Of a stretch of 64,000 bases of DNA, positions 15,940-24,863 are shown piece after piece. The stretch is taken from assembly GCF_017357225.1 (NCBI RefSeq), contig NZ_CP071611.1:124001-188000 (forward strand), in the 5' to 3' direction. A program made the translations under genes and the position numbers. Positions within the stretch are counted from its first letter, which is position 1. Every line of letters starts with the position of its first letter. Source of the stretch: Rhizobium binae. Lineage in GTDB: Bacteria > Pseudomonadota > Alphaproteobacteria > Rhizobiales > Rhizobiaceae. Under the pieces are notes generated by a model. The model did not search any database. It was not told the DNA's origin and worked only from the letters and a program-made list of their open reading frames with translations.

Positions 15940-16782
15940 ATGGCCGAACGATCGCAGCCCTCGGCAAATTACAGCAGCTGGCCTGTCATAACGGCGCTCA
16001 CCGTTGTCAGCCTGCCGCTGCTGTTGATGTATGTCTATCTCTTCCTCGACACCGTGACGGTGAAGCAGCCTGATGCGCTGCTGCCCTCCGGCCTGACGCT
16101 CGATCATTGGCGTTTCCTGTGGCAGACGACGCCGGGCAAGGCGAATATCTGGCAAGTGACGCTGAATACGCTGCTGTTTTCGGCCTGCACCACCAGCCTG
16201 GTGCTCATTGTCTCGTCAATGGCGGGCTACGTGCTCTCGCGGCTGAACGTACCAGCGCGCGGCTTCTTCCTGGCCGGCGTCATGGTGCTGCACGCCTTCC
16301 CGTCGGTGACGCTGATCATCGCAATCTTCATCGTGCTGCAGATGATCGGCCTCTACAATTCGCTGATCGGCGTCATCCTGGTGAAGGCGGCGATCGACCT
16401 GCCGCTCGGCATCTGGCTGATGAAGGGTTTTTACGACACCGTGCCCTGGGAAATCGAAATGGCCGGCGTCGTCGACGGCGCCTCGCGTTTCCGGGTCTGG
16501 CGCAGCCTCGTGCTGCCGCAGGTCAAGCCCGGCATCATGGCGCTCGGCCTGTTTTCCTTCCTCGCCGGCTGGGGCGAGTTCATCCTGCCGCAGGTGCTGG
16601 CGCCGGGAAACCAGGTGCAGGTTCTGTCGGTCTATCTCGCCGGCTTCCTCGCCGACGACAACAATTACGATTTCAACATGTTCAAGGCGGTCGGCCTCTT
16701 CTACCTCATTCCGGTTCTGATCGCTTACGCGCTCTTCAACAAATACCTCATGAACATTTACGGCGGCGGGAACAAAGGCTGA
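15940..16782 (+). CDS. ABC transporter permease (MalG type)
   Basis: 280 residues. The ATG at 15940 was preferred over a TTG two codons earlier because GAGGA sits 6 bp before it. It has about six membrane helices and an EAA loop (GVVDGASRFRVWRSLVLP). It lies 2 bp after the first permease and ends in a TGATG overlap with the ATPase gene, so translation is coupled. It forms the membrane channel with the upstream permease. Confidence 0.92.
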   Translation: MAERSQPSANYSSWPVITALTVVSLPLLLMYVYLFLDTVTVKQPDALLPSGLTLDHWRFLWQTTPGKANIWQVTLNTLLFSACTTSLVLIVSSMAGYVLSRLNVPARGFFLAGVMVLHAFPSVTLIIAIFIVLQMIGLYNSLIGVILVKAAIDLPLGIWLMKGFYDTVPWEIEMAGVVDGASRFRVWRSLVLPQVKPGIMALGLFSFLAGWGEFILPQVLAPGNQVQVLSVYLAGFLADDNNYDFNMFKAVGLFYLIPVLIAYALFNKYLMNIYGGGNKG

Positions 16783-17837
16783 TGCGCATCTTCCTCGATA
16801 ATTTCTCGAAGAGCTTCGGCTCCACCAAGGTCATCGAGAATATGCAGCTCGAAGTCAGCAACGGCGAGATGCTGGCACTGCTCGGCCCTTCCGGCTGCGG
16901 CAAATCGACGACGCTTTTCGCGATCTGCGGCATTCACCGGCCGACCAGCGGACGTATCCTCTTCGGTGACCGCGACGTCACCGACCTGCCGAGCCAGGCC
17001 CGCAATGTCGGCGTCGTCTTCCAGTCCTACGCGCTCTACCCGCACATGACGGTCGCCGAAAACATCGGCTTTCCGCTGAAGGTAAAGGGGGCGCCTGCCG
17101 GCGAAATCCGCAAGGAGGTCGACAAGATCGCCGCCCTCGTCCAGATCGGCAATCTGATGGGCCGCCGGCCGGCCGAGCTTTCCGGCGGCCAGCAGCAGCG
17201 CGTGGCGCTGGCGCGCGCCCTGATCCGCAAGCCCGACGTGCTGCTGCTCGACGAACCGCTCGCCAATCTCGACGCCAAGCTGCGCCTCGAAATGCGCTCG
17301 GAAATCCGCCGCCTGCAGCGGGAGACCGGCATCACCGCCATCCTCGTCACCCATGATCAAGTGGAAGCGATGAGCATGTGCGACCGCATCGCCATCATGA
17401 AGGAAGGCGAGATCGTCCAGGTCGCCACGCCGGCCGAAATGTACAATGATCCGAAGACCGCCTTCGTCGCCGGCTTCCTCGGGAATCCGCCGATCACTTT
17501 CCTGCGCGGCGTCATGGACAAAGGCTCCTTCATCATCCCCGAGAGCGAGATCCGCGTGCCGCTGCCGGGTACCGTCGGCGCCTCCGACGGCAGCAAGCTG
17601 ACGCTCGGCGTCAGACCGGAGCATTTCACGCCGGCGGGTGATACGCCCGTCACCGGCAAGATCACCTTCGCCGAGACACAGGGCCGCGAAAACCTCTACG
17701 ACGTGGCTCTTGCAGGTGGTCCGCTGCTGCGTTCGATTCAGCCGGTGCGCCACGATATCCACGTCGGCGACCATGTCACCTGGGCGATCGATAGCCGTGG
17801 CGTGCTCGTCTTCGACGAAAATGGCAGGAGGATTTGA
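16782..17837 (+). CDS. ABC transporter ATPase (MalK/UgpC type)
   Basis: 351 residues: an N-terminal ATPase domain with Walker A GPSGCGKST, Q-loop VVFQSYALYP, signature LSGGQQQR, Walker B LLLDEPLANLD and switch His in VTHDQVEAM. A C-terminal regulatory OB-fold (TOBE) region contains LGVRPEHF. It powers the two permeases encoded upstream. Coupled by TGATG on both sides, so the operon is continuous. Confidence 0.94.
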   Translation: MRIFLDNFSKSFGSTKVIENMQLEVSNGEMLALLGPSGCGKSTTLFAICGIHRPTSGRILFGDRDVTDLPSQARNVGVVFQSYALYPHMTVAENIGFPLKVKGAPAGEIRKEVDKIAALVQIGNLMGRRPAELSGGQQQRVALARALIRKPDVLLLDEPLANLDAKLRLEMRSEIRRLQRETGITAILVTHDQVEAMSMCDRIAIMKEGEIVQVATPAEMYNDPKTAFVAGFLGNPPITFLRGVMDKGSFIIPESEIRVPLPGTVGASDGSKLTLGVRPEHFTPAGDTPVTGKITFAETQGRENLYDVALAGGPLLRSIQPVRHDIHVGDHVTWAIDSRGVLVFDENGRRI

Positions 17838-18616
17838 TGACCCGCGATTTTTCGGCATTTTTCACGCGTTACGGCTGGCCGTCGGGCAAGGGCCGACTGC
17901 CCTTCTGCATTGGCCATCGCGGCGCCAGCGGCCATGAACGCGAGAATACCATCGCCGCCTTCCGCCGCGCTTCCGAACTCGGCGCCGAGATGTGGGAACT
18001 CGACACGCAGCTGACCCGCGACGGCGTGGTCGTCGTCTCGCATGACGACCATCTCGAGCGCGTCTTCGGCATCGACCGCCGCATTTCCGAAATGACGGCC
18101 GCCGAGCTCGCAGCTCTCAACGGCGTCGACGTGCCGCTTTTTTCGGAGGTGGCAGCCCTCGGCCGCGAGACCGGAACCGGCCTCTATGTCGAGCTCAAGG
18201 CGCCTGGGACCGGCCTGCTCTGCTGGCGCCATCTTGCCGAGATGAACCAGCGTTTCGCCTGCCTCGGCTCCTTCGATACGGCGCAGGTGCGCGAACTCCG
18301 CGACGCGGGCTGCGATTTCCCGCTTTCGGTGCTGATCCGCGTCGGTCACGATCCGCATGCCCTCGGCGACGGGGCCGGCGCCGATATTCTGCATCTCTGC
18401 TGGGAGAGGGCAGGGGAACGGCCGCAGGACCTGGTTACCGACGCGCTGATGCAGCGTGCCTTCGACGCGGGTCGTGAGATCGTGCTCTGGCACGAGGAGC
18501 GGCCGACCATTCTCGATGATATCATGAAACTTCCGGTTCTCGGCATCTGCACGGATCTGCCCGATCTGATGCGGCCGTCGGCAGAGAGGGAAAGAGCAGT
18601 TGCCAGACAGGGATAA
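17837..18616 (+). CDS. Glycerophosphodiester phosphodiesterase (UgpQ type)
   Basis: 259 residues. The GDPD catalytic pattern is clear: GHRGASGHERENTIAAF near residue 26, the acidic pair in ELDTQLTRDGVVVVSHDD, and ELKAPG. No signal peptide, so it acts in the cytoplasm on imported glycerophosphodiesters, releasing glycerol-3-phosphate and an alcohol, or with inositol headgroups possibly inositol phosphate. Its place between the ABC ATPase and an inositol monophosphatase gene is the main reason to propose glycerophosphoinositol salvage. Confidence 0.9.
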   Translation: MTRDFSAFFTRYGWPSGKGRLPFCIGHRGASGHERENTIAAFRRASELGAEMWELDTQLTRDGVVVVSHDDHLERVFGIDRRISEMTAAELAALNGVDVPLFSEVAALGRETGTGLYVELKAPGTGLLCWRHLAEMNQRFACLGSFDTAQVRELRDAGCDFPLSVLIRVGHDPHALGDGAGADILHLCWERAGERPQDLVTDALMQRAFDAGREIVLWHEERPTILDDIMKLPVLGICTDLPDLMRPSAERERAVARQG

Positions 18617-19604
18617 GGGGCCGCGCAAGGTAACCTCCTTCGACGTGGCGCGGGTGGCCGGCGTCTCGCGTGCGGCCGTGTCGCGCGCCTTCACACCGGA
18701 TGCCAGCGTCTCACCGAAGACCCGCGAAAAGGTCTATCAGGCCGCCAAGGAGCTCGGCTACCGGGTGAACTATCTTGCCCGAAGCCTCACCAACAAACGT
18801 TCCGATCTCGTCGGCGTCGTGGCCGCCGGCCTCGACAATCCGTTCCGCACATTGCAGATCGAGCATCTGGCGAGAGTGCTGCTTGCCCGCAATTTCCGCC
18901 CGATCCTGCTGCCGACCTCACAGGAGGCGGATACGTCGACGGTTATCGGCCAGCTGCTGCACTACGCCGTGTCCGGCGTCATCGTCACCTCGGACGCACC
19001 GCCGACCGCAATCTGCGAGCAATGTGCGGCCGAGGGCGTGCCAATCGTGCTGATCAACAAGGGCAACGATATTCCCTTTGTCGATCGCATCATCTCGGAC
19101 GATCGCATGGCTGGCCATCTCGCCGCCACCCACTTGATCGAAAGCGGCGTGCGAAAGCCCGCCGTGATGGCCGCACCCGCCATATCCTATACGGCCCGGC
19201 GGCGCAGCGAGGCCTTCATTGCCCGCTGCAAGGAGCTCGGTGCCGAGCCGCAGTTTCTGCATCTCAGAATCAACGATTACCGGAGCGGATACGATGCGGC
19301 CGGCGAACTTGCCGCATCCCGCATTGACGGCCTGTTCTGCGCCAACGACTACATGGCCTGCGGCGTCCTTGACCGCATCATGCAGGGCCGCGGCCGCGAC
19401 GACGCGCCGCCGCTCTCCATCATTGGCCACGACGACATTCCGCAGGCGAGCTGGACCGCCTATGAGCTAACGACCATCCGCCAGCCCTGCGATGTCCAGG
19501 CCGAACAGACCGTCGATCTGCTGATGAGCCGGATAGCCGAGCCGGACCTGACGGCGCGCGTCGAGTTCACGCCGGTGACACTGATAAGAAGAAGGACCGC
19601 CTGA
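18600..19604 (+). CDS. LacI-family regulator of the glycerophosphodiester operon
   Basis: 334 residues from a TTG start with GAGAGGGAAAG upstream; it overlaps the phosphodiesterase gene by 17 bp. The HTH (TSFDVARVAGVSRAAVSRAF) and hinge precede a sugar-binding-like sensor domain. Lying inside the operon it regulates, it probably controls the promoter near 13043. No in-frame ATG near the HTH offers a better start. Confidence 0.88.
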   Translation: MPDRDKGPRKVTSFDVARVAGVSRAAVSRAFTPDASVSPKTREKVYQAAKELGYRVNYLARSLTNKRSDLVGVVAAGLDNPFRTLQIEHLARVLLARNFRPILLPTSQEADTSTVIGQLLHYAVSGVIVTSDAPPTAICEQCAAEGVPIVLINKGNDIPFVDRIISDDRMAGHLAATHLIESGVRKPAVMAAPAISYTARRRSEAFIARCKELGAEPQFLHLRINDYRSGYDAAGELAASRIDGLFCANDYMACGVLDRIMQGRGRDDAPPLSIIGHDDIPQASWTAYELTTIRQPCDVQAEQTVDLLMSRIAEPDLTARVEFTPVTLIRRRTA

Positions 19605-20425
19605 TGAAATCGGTATTCGATAGCGCAGCCATCCGGGCACGGGCGGAAGTCGCGATCGCCGTCGCCCTCGAAACCGGACGGGAAGCGGCCCGGTTTCGGC
19701 GCGACGCCAATCCCGGCGCTCTCGCCGTCGAAAACAAGGGATTGCAGGATTTCGTGACTGTCGCCGACAAGAAGGCTGAACAGGCGATCCGTGACGGACT
19801 GATCTCGCGCTTTCCCGATGATACCTTCATGGGGGAGGAGAGCGGCGGCCGATCGGGCGCGGCCGGCACTTGGGTCGTCGATCCGATCGACGGCACGACC
19901 AACTACATCAGGGGCTTCCGGCATTGGGGCGTCTCAATCGCTTTCGTCGCCGGCGGCAGGATCGAGATCGGCGTGGTATACGACGCCTCAGAGGACAAGG
20001 TCTTCCATGCCCTGCGCGGCGATGGCGCCTTCAAGGACGGGCTTCCCATTCATGCGGCTGCGACCGCCGATCCGGCCAATGCGCTGGTCATCCTCGGCCA
20101 TTCCCGCAAAACGAGTTTTGACGACCATCTTGCAATCTCCAGACGGCTGCACGAACGTGGCATGGACTATCGCCGCATGGGCGCGGCCGCCATCGACTTG
20201 GTTCGTGTCGCGGAGGGTACCGCCGATCTCTATTACGAACGCCATCTCAATGCCTGGGATATGCTTGCCGGCGCCCTGATTGCCAAAGAGGCCGGCGCGA
20301 TCGTGGCGATGCCGGCGATCGACAAGCTGCTCGCCGATGGCGGGCCAGTCATCGCCCATGCGCCGGGGCTTGCGGGCGAATTCGCCTTCATCCTCGACAT
20401 CGAGGGGCTCATGCCCAGCCGTTAG
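19604..20425 (+). CDS. Inositol monophosphatase family protein
   Basis: 273 residues. The metal-binding motifs of the family are present: GEESGG, VVDPIDGTTNYIRGF and the C-terminal WDMLAGALIAKEAG. Mg-dependent phosphatases of this family hydrolyse inositol phosphates, or in relatives histidinol phosphate or 3'-phosphoadenosine phosphates. TGATG coupling to the LacI gene makes it the last gene of the operon; it overlaps the convergent phosphodiesterase by 4 bp. A second, divergent paralogue ends the operon at 36 kb. Confidence 0.9.
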   Translation: MKSVFDSAAIRARAEVAIAVALETGREAARFRRDANPGALAVENKGLQDFVTVADKKAEQAIRDGLISRFPDDTFMGEESGGRSGAAGTWVVDPIDGTTNYIRGFRHWGVSIAFVAGGRIEIGVVYDASEDKVFHALRGDGAFKDGLPIHAAATADPANALVILGHSRKTSFDDHLAISRRLHERGMDYRRMGAAAIDLVRVAEGTADLYYERHLNAWDMLAGALIAKEAGAIVAMPAIDKLLADGGPVIAHAPGLAGEFAFILDIEGLMPSR

Positions 20426-21291
20426 TCCGCCGTGCCGCGGCGCCAGGCGCGTTCGGTCGCAGGCGCCTCGTCGGTGGTGATCTGATCCGGCTTCAGAGCC
20501 ATCAGCGCCTGGAAGCTCCGCCATTCCTCGTCGCTGAAACCGACCTCGGGATGCTTCAAGGTGAAGGTCCAGGCATCAACGCGTTTGCCGTCGTCCTGGC
20601 AGAGCGCGATCATGTCGAGACCATCCTTGGCGGCAGCAAGGATCAGCGGCCAGTGGAGATAGACCGTGTCCGGTTCGGTCGGGCCGCTGAGATCGGCGCG
20701 CAATTCCGTTTCGACCGCCTTCCAGCCGCCGGCCTGCCTGATATCGTAAAGCTTGTCGGTCGGGTCGATGCCGCGCAGCAGATGCGGGAGCTTTTCCTTG
20801 ACCGCGACGATGAGGTCGAAACTGCCGCCGCTGACGATCACCGAGGCGGAGATATCGCGAAAATGTTCGGCAAGGTGCGCTATACCGCCGACGCCGATCG
20901 CTTCATAATCGTCCTTGATGTCGAATTGCAGCAGTGCCGCCGGGTGCGACGATTGCATCATGGCGGCGAGATCCTCGCTGAGGATCAGCGGCCGCCCTCC
21001 ATCCTTCATCCTGATACCGCGGAGGTCGGCAAGGCGGCTGCCGGCGATCAGTCCATGGCCTGTCGTTTCACCTTCAAGCTCCCTGTCGTGCAGCACGACG
21101 AAGCCGCCGTCGGCGCGAACGCGCAGATCCAGCTCCATCGATGCGCCCGCCGCAAAACCCTCCGCCATCACCTCGGCGGAAAACAGCGGATCGGCAAACC
21201 GCTTGCGCAGCCGGTGCCATTTCAGGCGCGTGCGATGCCCCTCATGCAAAATCTCCAGGCCCTGCGCATCCTGCAATTTCGTCATCTGCAT
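20422..21291 (-). CDS. Glycerophosphodiester phosphodiesterase family protein, divergent
   Basis: 289 residues; GGAG 6 bp upstream supports the start MQMTKLQ. A GDPD-type TIM barrel is suggested by ASMELDLRVRADGGFVVLHD and LLQFDIKDD. The usual HRGxxxxxPENT start is replaced by a divergent KWHRLRKRFADP segment, so the first catalytic His may be shifted or lost. It is the last gene of the minus-strand peptide-type ABC operon, 65 bp after the aminotransferase. Activity is likely but not certain. Confidence 0.75.
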   Translation of the reverse strand: MQMTKLQDAQGLEILHEGHRTRLKWHRLRKRFADPLFSAEVMAEGFAAGASMELDLRVRADGGFVVLHDRELEGETTGHGLIAGSRLADLRGIRMKDGGRPLILSEDLAAMMQSSHPAALLQFDIKDDYEAIGVGGIAHLAEHFRDISASVIVSGGSFDLIVAVKEKLPHLLRGIDPTDKLYDIRQAGGWKAVETELRADLSGPTEPDTVYLHWPLILAAAKDGLDMIALCQDDGKRVDAWTFTLKHPEVGFSDEEWRSFQALMALKPDQITTDEAPATERAWRRGTAD

Positions 21292-21356
21292 CCGGTCTCC
21301 GCGATGCCACTCTCCTGCCTTGCCGCGCCGCGATTATCAAGACCCGAATATAGGTT

Positions 21357-22448
21357 TCAGCGACTGTAGGCTGCGGCTATCGCATCTGCGGCCGCGGCGA
21401 TATTCGCGGGATGGCCGGCCTGCCTGAGGGCTGTGCCGCAGGCCACGACATTCGAAAGCACCGTCTGGAATGCGGCGCGCGGACCTGTGTGGTTCAGGCG
21501 CACGAGATGGGTGGCGGCCCCGGTGCCTGCGGCCAGTTCGACCCCGAGGCGCCCGGCGGATGCGATCAGCTCGGCCGGCGCCAGCCCCTCCGGCATCCGT
21601 ACCGCCGTCACCAGGTTCGAAGCCTTTGCCGCCGGCACCCAGCTTCCGGCGCCGAGTGCGGCAAGCCCGGCCCGCGTCGCCGATGCCGCCAGCGCATGGC
21701 GGGCAATGACATTCTCCAGCCCCTCGGCCTCGATGCGGTCGAGCGCCGCCTCCAGCGCAAAAAATTCCAGTGGCGCCGGCGTCCCGGGCAGGGCGCGCCG
21801 GCCATCGTCGAGCCAGCCCTTCAGATCGGCCAACGACAGGATGGAGTCGCGCGGCGCGCCGCCCTTGAGAACGAGATCCCAGGCACCCTGACTTATGGAG
21901 AGCGCAGAGACACCCGCCGGACCGCCGAGCGCCTTCTGCGGGCCGATCACCGCGATGTCGATGCCGAGATCGTCGACCTCGAGCCGATGTCCGCCGACCG
22001 AGGCGACCGCATCAACGACGGTGACGATGCCGCGGGCGCGCGCCAGCGCGAGTATCTCTGGCAGCGGGTTGAGAATGCCGCTCGCAGATTCCGCGTGAAC
22101 CACGGCGAGCACATCGATAGGAGGGCCGGCATCGAGCGCCTTGGCGACGGCGTCGATCTCGATCGGCAGGCCCGGTTCGGCGACGACATTCCGAACGGTT
22201 GCGCCGCCTCGCCGCAGCCACTGCCCGAACCAGCCGCCATAGGGACTGGTGACGAGGTTGAGGGCCGAAAGGCCGGGACGCGCGAGACTGACGGCCGCCG
22301 CTTCCAGCGCCACCACCGCCTCTGCCTGCACCAGCACCACGTCACCCCGGCAGCGCAGAATGCGGCCGATCCTGTCAGCGACGATGGCGTAGCGCTCCGC
22401 AGGGTACAAAGGCGCGCCGTGCAGGAGATTCCAACCGAGATCGAACAT
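21357..22448 (-). CDS. PLP-dependent aminotransferase, class V
   Basis: 363 residues of the alanine-glyoxylate/serine-glyoxylate aminotransferase type. The PLP Schiff-base lysine is in VIGPQKALGGPAGVS, with the PLP-binding Asp in VTVVDAVASVGG. The substrate is not predictable; family members use alanine, serine, pyridoxamine or aminoethylphosphonate. It lies 11 bp after the DppF-like ATPase gene, so it probably processes the compound imported by the ABC system. Confidence 0.85.
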   Translation of the reverse strand: MFDLGWNLLHGAPLYPAERYAIVADRIGRILRCRGDVVLVQAEAVVALEAAAVSLARPGLSALNLVTSPYGGWFGQWLRRGGATVRNVVAEPGLPIEIDAVAKALDAGPPIDVLAVVHAESASGILNPLPEILALARARGIVTVVDAVASVGGHRLEVDDLGIDIAVIGPQKALGGPAGVSALSISQGAWDLVLKGGAPRDSILSLADLKGWLDDGRRALPGTPAPLEFFALEAALDRIEAEGLENVIARHALAASATRAGLAALGAGSWVPAAKASNLVTAVRMPEGLAPAELIASAGRLGVELAAGTGAATHLVRLNHTGPRAAFQTVLSNVVACGTALRQAGHPANIAAAADAIAAAYSR

Positions 22449-22459
22449 GGACGCTTCCT

Positions 22460-23239
22460 TCAGAACGGTTCGTTCACCAGACGGGGAACGGCTGCCACGA
22501 GCGCGCGGCCGGCATCCGATTGCGGCGCAGCAACGACTGCCGCGGCCCGGCCGGTCTCGACGATCCGTCCGCCGTCCATGACGGCGATGCGGTGGGAAAC
22601 GGCGCGCACCACGGCAAGATCGTGCGAAATGAACAGACAGGCAAGGCCGTGCTCCTTCTGCAGCTCGACTAACAGTTCGAGGATCCTGCCGCGCACGGTG
22701 ACGTCTAGCGCCGAGACCGCCTCGTCGAGCACCAGCAGCGACGGCCGTGTGGCGATCGCCCGGGCAATCGCCACACGCTGGCGCTGGCCGCCGGAGAGCG
22801 CGCGGACCGGCCGGCGGGCATAGTCGGCAGGTAGGCCGACACGTTCGAGAAGCATGGCGACTTCGCCTGCACGCCGGTCTTTCGATACGACACGGTTGAT
22901 GCGCAACGGATCGTCGAGGACGGTGCCGACAGTCACCAGCGGATTGAAGGCGGCGAGCGGATCCTGGAACACCATCTGCATGCGCGCCCGCCTGCGGCGC
23001 AGCTCAGCACCTCTCAGCGCCAGCCAGTCCTCTCCCTCAAAGCGGATCGTACCGGCATCACAGGAGAGAAGCCGCAGCAGGATGCGCGACAATGTCGATT
23101 TTCCGCTGCCGGAGGCGCCGACCAGACCGAGCGTTTCCCCGGTTGCGATCGTCAGCGACACATTGTCGAGCGCGGCGATCCGGCGGCCTGCCGAAGAAAA
23201 ACCTTTCGAGATATTTTCGATGGACAGCAATGGATTCAT
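22460..23239 (-). CDS. Peptide-type ABC transporter ATPase (DppF-like)
   Basis: 259 residues. Walker A GASGSGKST, signature LSGGQRQR, Walker B LLVLDEAVSALD and the oligopeptide-transporter style MVFQDPLAAFNP Q-loop. Walker B has Glu followed by Ala-Val rather than the usual Pro-Thr, common in this family. It overlaps the DppD-like gene by ATGA. It lacks the long C-terminal oligopeptide-binding extension of full-length DppF, so this is a short version. Confidence 0.9.
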   Translation of the reverse strand: MNPLLSIENISKGFSSAGRRIAALDNVSLTIATGETLGLVGASGSGKSTLSRILLRLLSCDAGTIRFEGEDWLALRGAELRRRRARMQMVFQDPLAAFNPLVTVGTVLDDPLRINRVVSKDRRAGEVAMLLERVGLPADYARRPVRALSGGQRQRVAIARAIATRPSLLVLDEAVSALDVTVRGRILELLVELQKEHGLACLFISHDLAVVRAVSHRIAVMDGGRIVETGRAAAVVAAPQSDAGRALVAAVPRLVNEPF

Positions 23240-24033
23240 GGCGTCAGCTCTTCGATCAGCGTTGGCGTCGCGAGGTCGCGATGGCTGGCGATGAGAGCGG
23301 CGGTATAGTCGCTCACAGGCGCCGAAAGCACCGAGCGGACGGGACCTGCCTCGACCAGCCGCGCATGGCGAAAGACGGCAATTCGGTCGACGAAGCCGGA
23401 AGCGAGCGCGATATCGTGGGTGATGAAAAGCAGCGTCATGCCGTCCTCGCGCACCAGCCCATCGAGCAGATGGACGATCTCCGCCTGGACGACGACGTCG
23501 AGGGCGCTGGTCGCCTCGTCGGCGATCAGCAGCGCAGGCTTGGCAGCGATTGCCGCCGCGATCGCCACGCGCTGGCGCTGGCCGCCGGAAAGCTGATGCG
23601 GAAAGGCCCGCATCGCTTTGTCGGGCTGCGGCATCCGCACCCGCCCAAGCAGTTCCTCGGCTCCGATGGAGGCCTGTTTCCAGCTGAGCCCGAGATGGCG
23701 CCTGGCGCCCTCGGCAATCTGTTCGCCGACCGTCAGGACGGGATTGAGGCTCGTGCCCGGATCCTGGAAGATGAAACCGAAATCGCGGCCCGGGCGGGGC
23801 GGGTGGCCGAGCGCGGGCCAGAGCATCTCGCCGGTGACTTTCGTTGCCTCGGGCAGCAGACCGGCGAGCGCCCGGGCGAGCGTGCTCTTGCCGGAGCCGC
23901 TTTCACCGATGATCGCCAGCCTTTCGCCGGCGGCGATATCGAGATCGATGCTGTCGAGCGCGGCGGCAGCATTGCTTTTGCCGCGCCGATAGGTGACCGA
24001 GAGCTGCCGGAGGCTGCAGAAACTGTCGCTCAT
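23236..24033 (-). CDS. Peptide-type ABC transporter ATPase (DppD-like)
   Basis: 265 residues. Walker A GESGSGKST, FIFQDPGTSLNP, LSGGQRQR, Walker B LLIADEATSALD. First of two ATPases that would form a heterodimer with the DppF-like protein. ATGA overlaps on both sides place it firmly in the operon. As with its partner, the C-terminal extension is short. Confidence 0.9.
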   Translation of the reverse strand: MSDSFCSLRQLSVTYRRGKSNAAAALDSIDLDIAAGERLAIIGESGSGKSTLARALAGLLPEATKVTGEMLWPALGHPPRPGRDFGFIFQDPGTSLNPVLTVGEQIAEGARRHLGLSWKQASIGAEELLGRVRMPQPDKAMRAFPHQLSGGQRQRVAIAAAIAAKPALLIADEATSALDVVVQAEIVHLLDGLVREDGMTLLFITHDIALASGFVDRIAVFRHARLVEAGPVRSVLSAPVSDYTAALIASHRDLATPTLIEELTP

Positions 24034-24863
24034 GCCCCCCTCCCGCCGTCATCGCCAAGCGCCCTGCCGAGACCTTCGCTGAAGAGATGAACGCCGAGCA
24101 CGGTCACGGCAAGTGCCGCGCCCGGTATGACGGAGAGATAGGGCGCCGAGCGCAGCACGCTACGGCCCTCGGCGATCATCGAGCCCCAGGTGGCGATATT
24201 CGGATTGCCGAGGCCGAGAAAGGAAAGGGCCGCCTCGGTGAGGATCGCGCCGGCGACGATGGTGGCGGAAAGCGCCAGCACCGGCGGCAGCGCGTTCGGC
24301 AGGATTTCCCGCAAGGCGATTTCAACAGGATGCATGCCGATCACTTTTGCCGAGGCGACGTAATCCTGCTCGCGGATCACCAGCACCTGGGCTCGCATCA
24401 GGCGCGCCGGATCGGCCCAGGCGCCAAGGGCGATGGCAAGTACGACGATCGAGGTCGACACCCCGATAGTGCTGACGAAGGCAAGCGCAAGCAGGAAGCC
24501 CGGCACGATCTGGAAGGCGTCGACCACGCGCATCAGCGCCTCGTCGACGACCCCGCCGGAAAATCCGGCCGCCATGCCGACGCAGACGCCGAGGACCATG
24601 GCCGAAAAGGCTGCCGCGAGGCCGACGGCAAGCGAGGTTCGCGCGCCATAGAGCAGGCCGGCGAGCACGTCGCGTCCGAGGCGATCCGTACCAAGTGGAA
24701 AAGCCGGGTCGGTGAAGGGCGCAAGCAGCGCCCGCCCGGCAATCCTGAGCGGATCGCCGGACGAGATGGTGGGGGCAAGCAGCCCGACCAGAAGCAGGAT
24801 GGCCAGGATTGCCAACCCGGCCATGCCTTCCCACGTGCCGAGCAGACGTTGGAGACGGCTCAT
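24030..24863 (-). CDS. Peptide-type ABC transporter permease (DppC-like)
   Basis: 277 residues starting at MSRLQRLLGTWEG in an ATGA overlap with the DppB-like gene. It has an N-terminal helix, the LGTDRLGRDVLAGLLYGART motif typical of DppC/OppC, five further helices and the EAA-like loop containing GMHPVEIALREILPN. It forms the inner-membrane channel with the DppB-like subunit. Confidence 0.92.
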   Translation of the reverse strand: MSRLQRLLGTWEGMAGLAILAILLLVGLLAPTISSGDPLRIAGRALLAPFTDPAFPLGTDRLGRDVLAGLLYGARTSLAVGLAAAFSAMVLGVCVGMAAGFSGGVVDEALMRVVDAFQIVPGFLLALAFVSTIGVSTSIVVLAIALGAWADPARLMRAQVLVIREQDYVASAKVIGMHPVEIALREILPNALPPVLALSATIVAGAILTEAALSFLGLGNPNIATWGSMIAEGRSVLRSAPYLSVIPGAALAVTVLGVHLFSEGLGRALGDDGGRGA

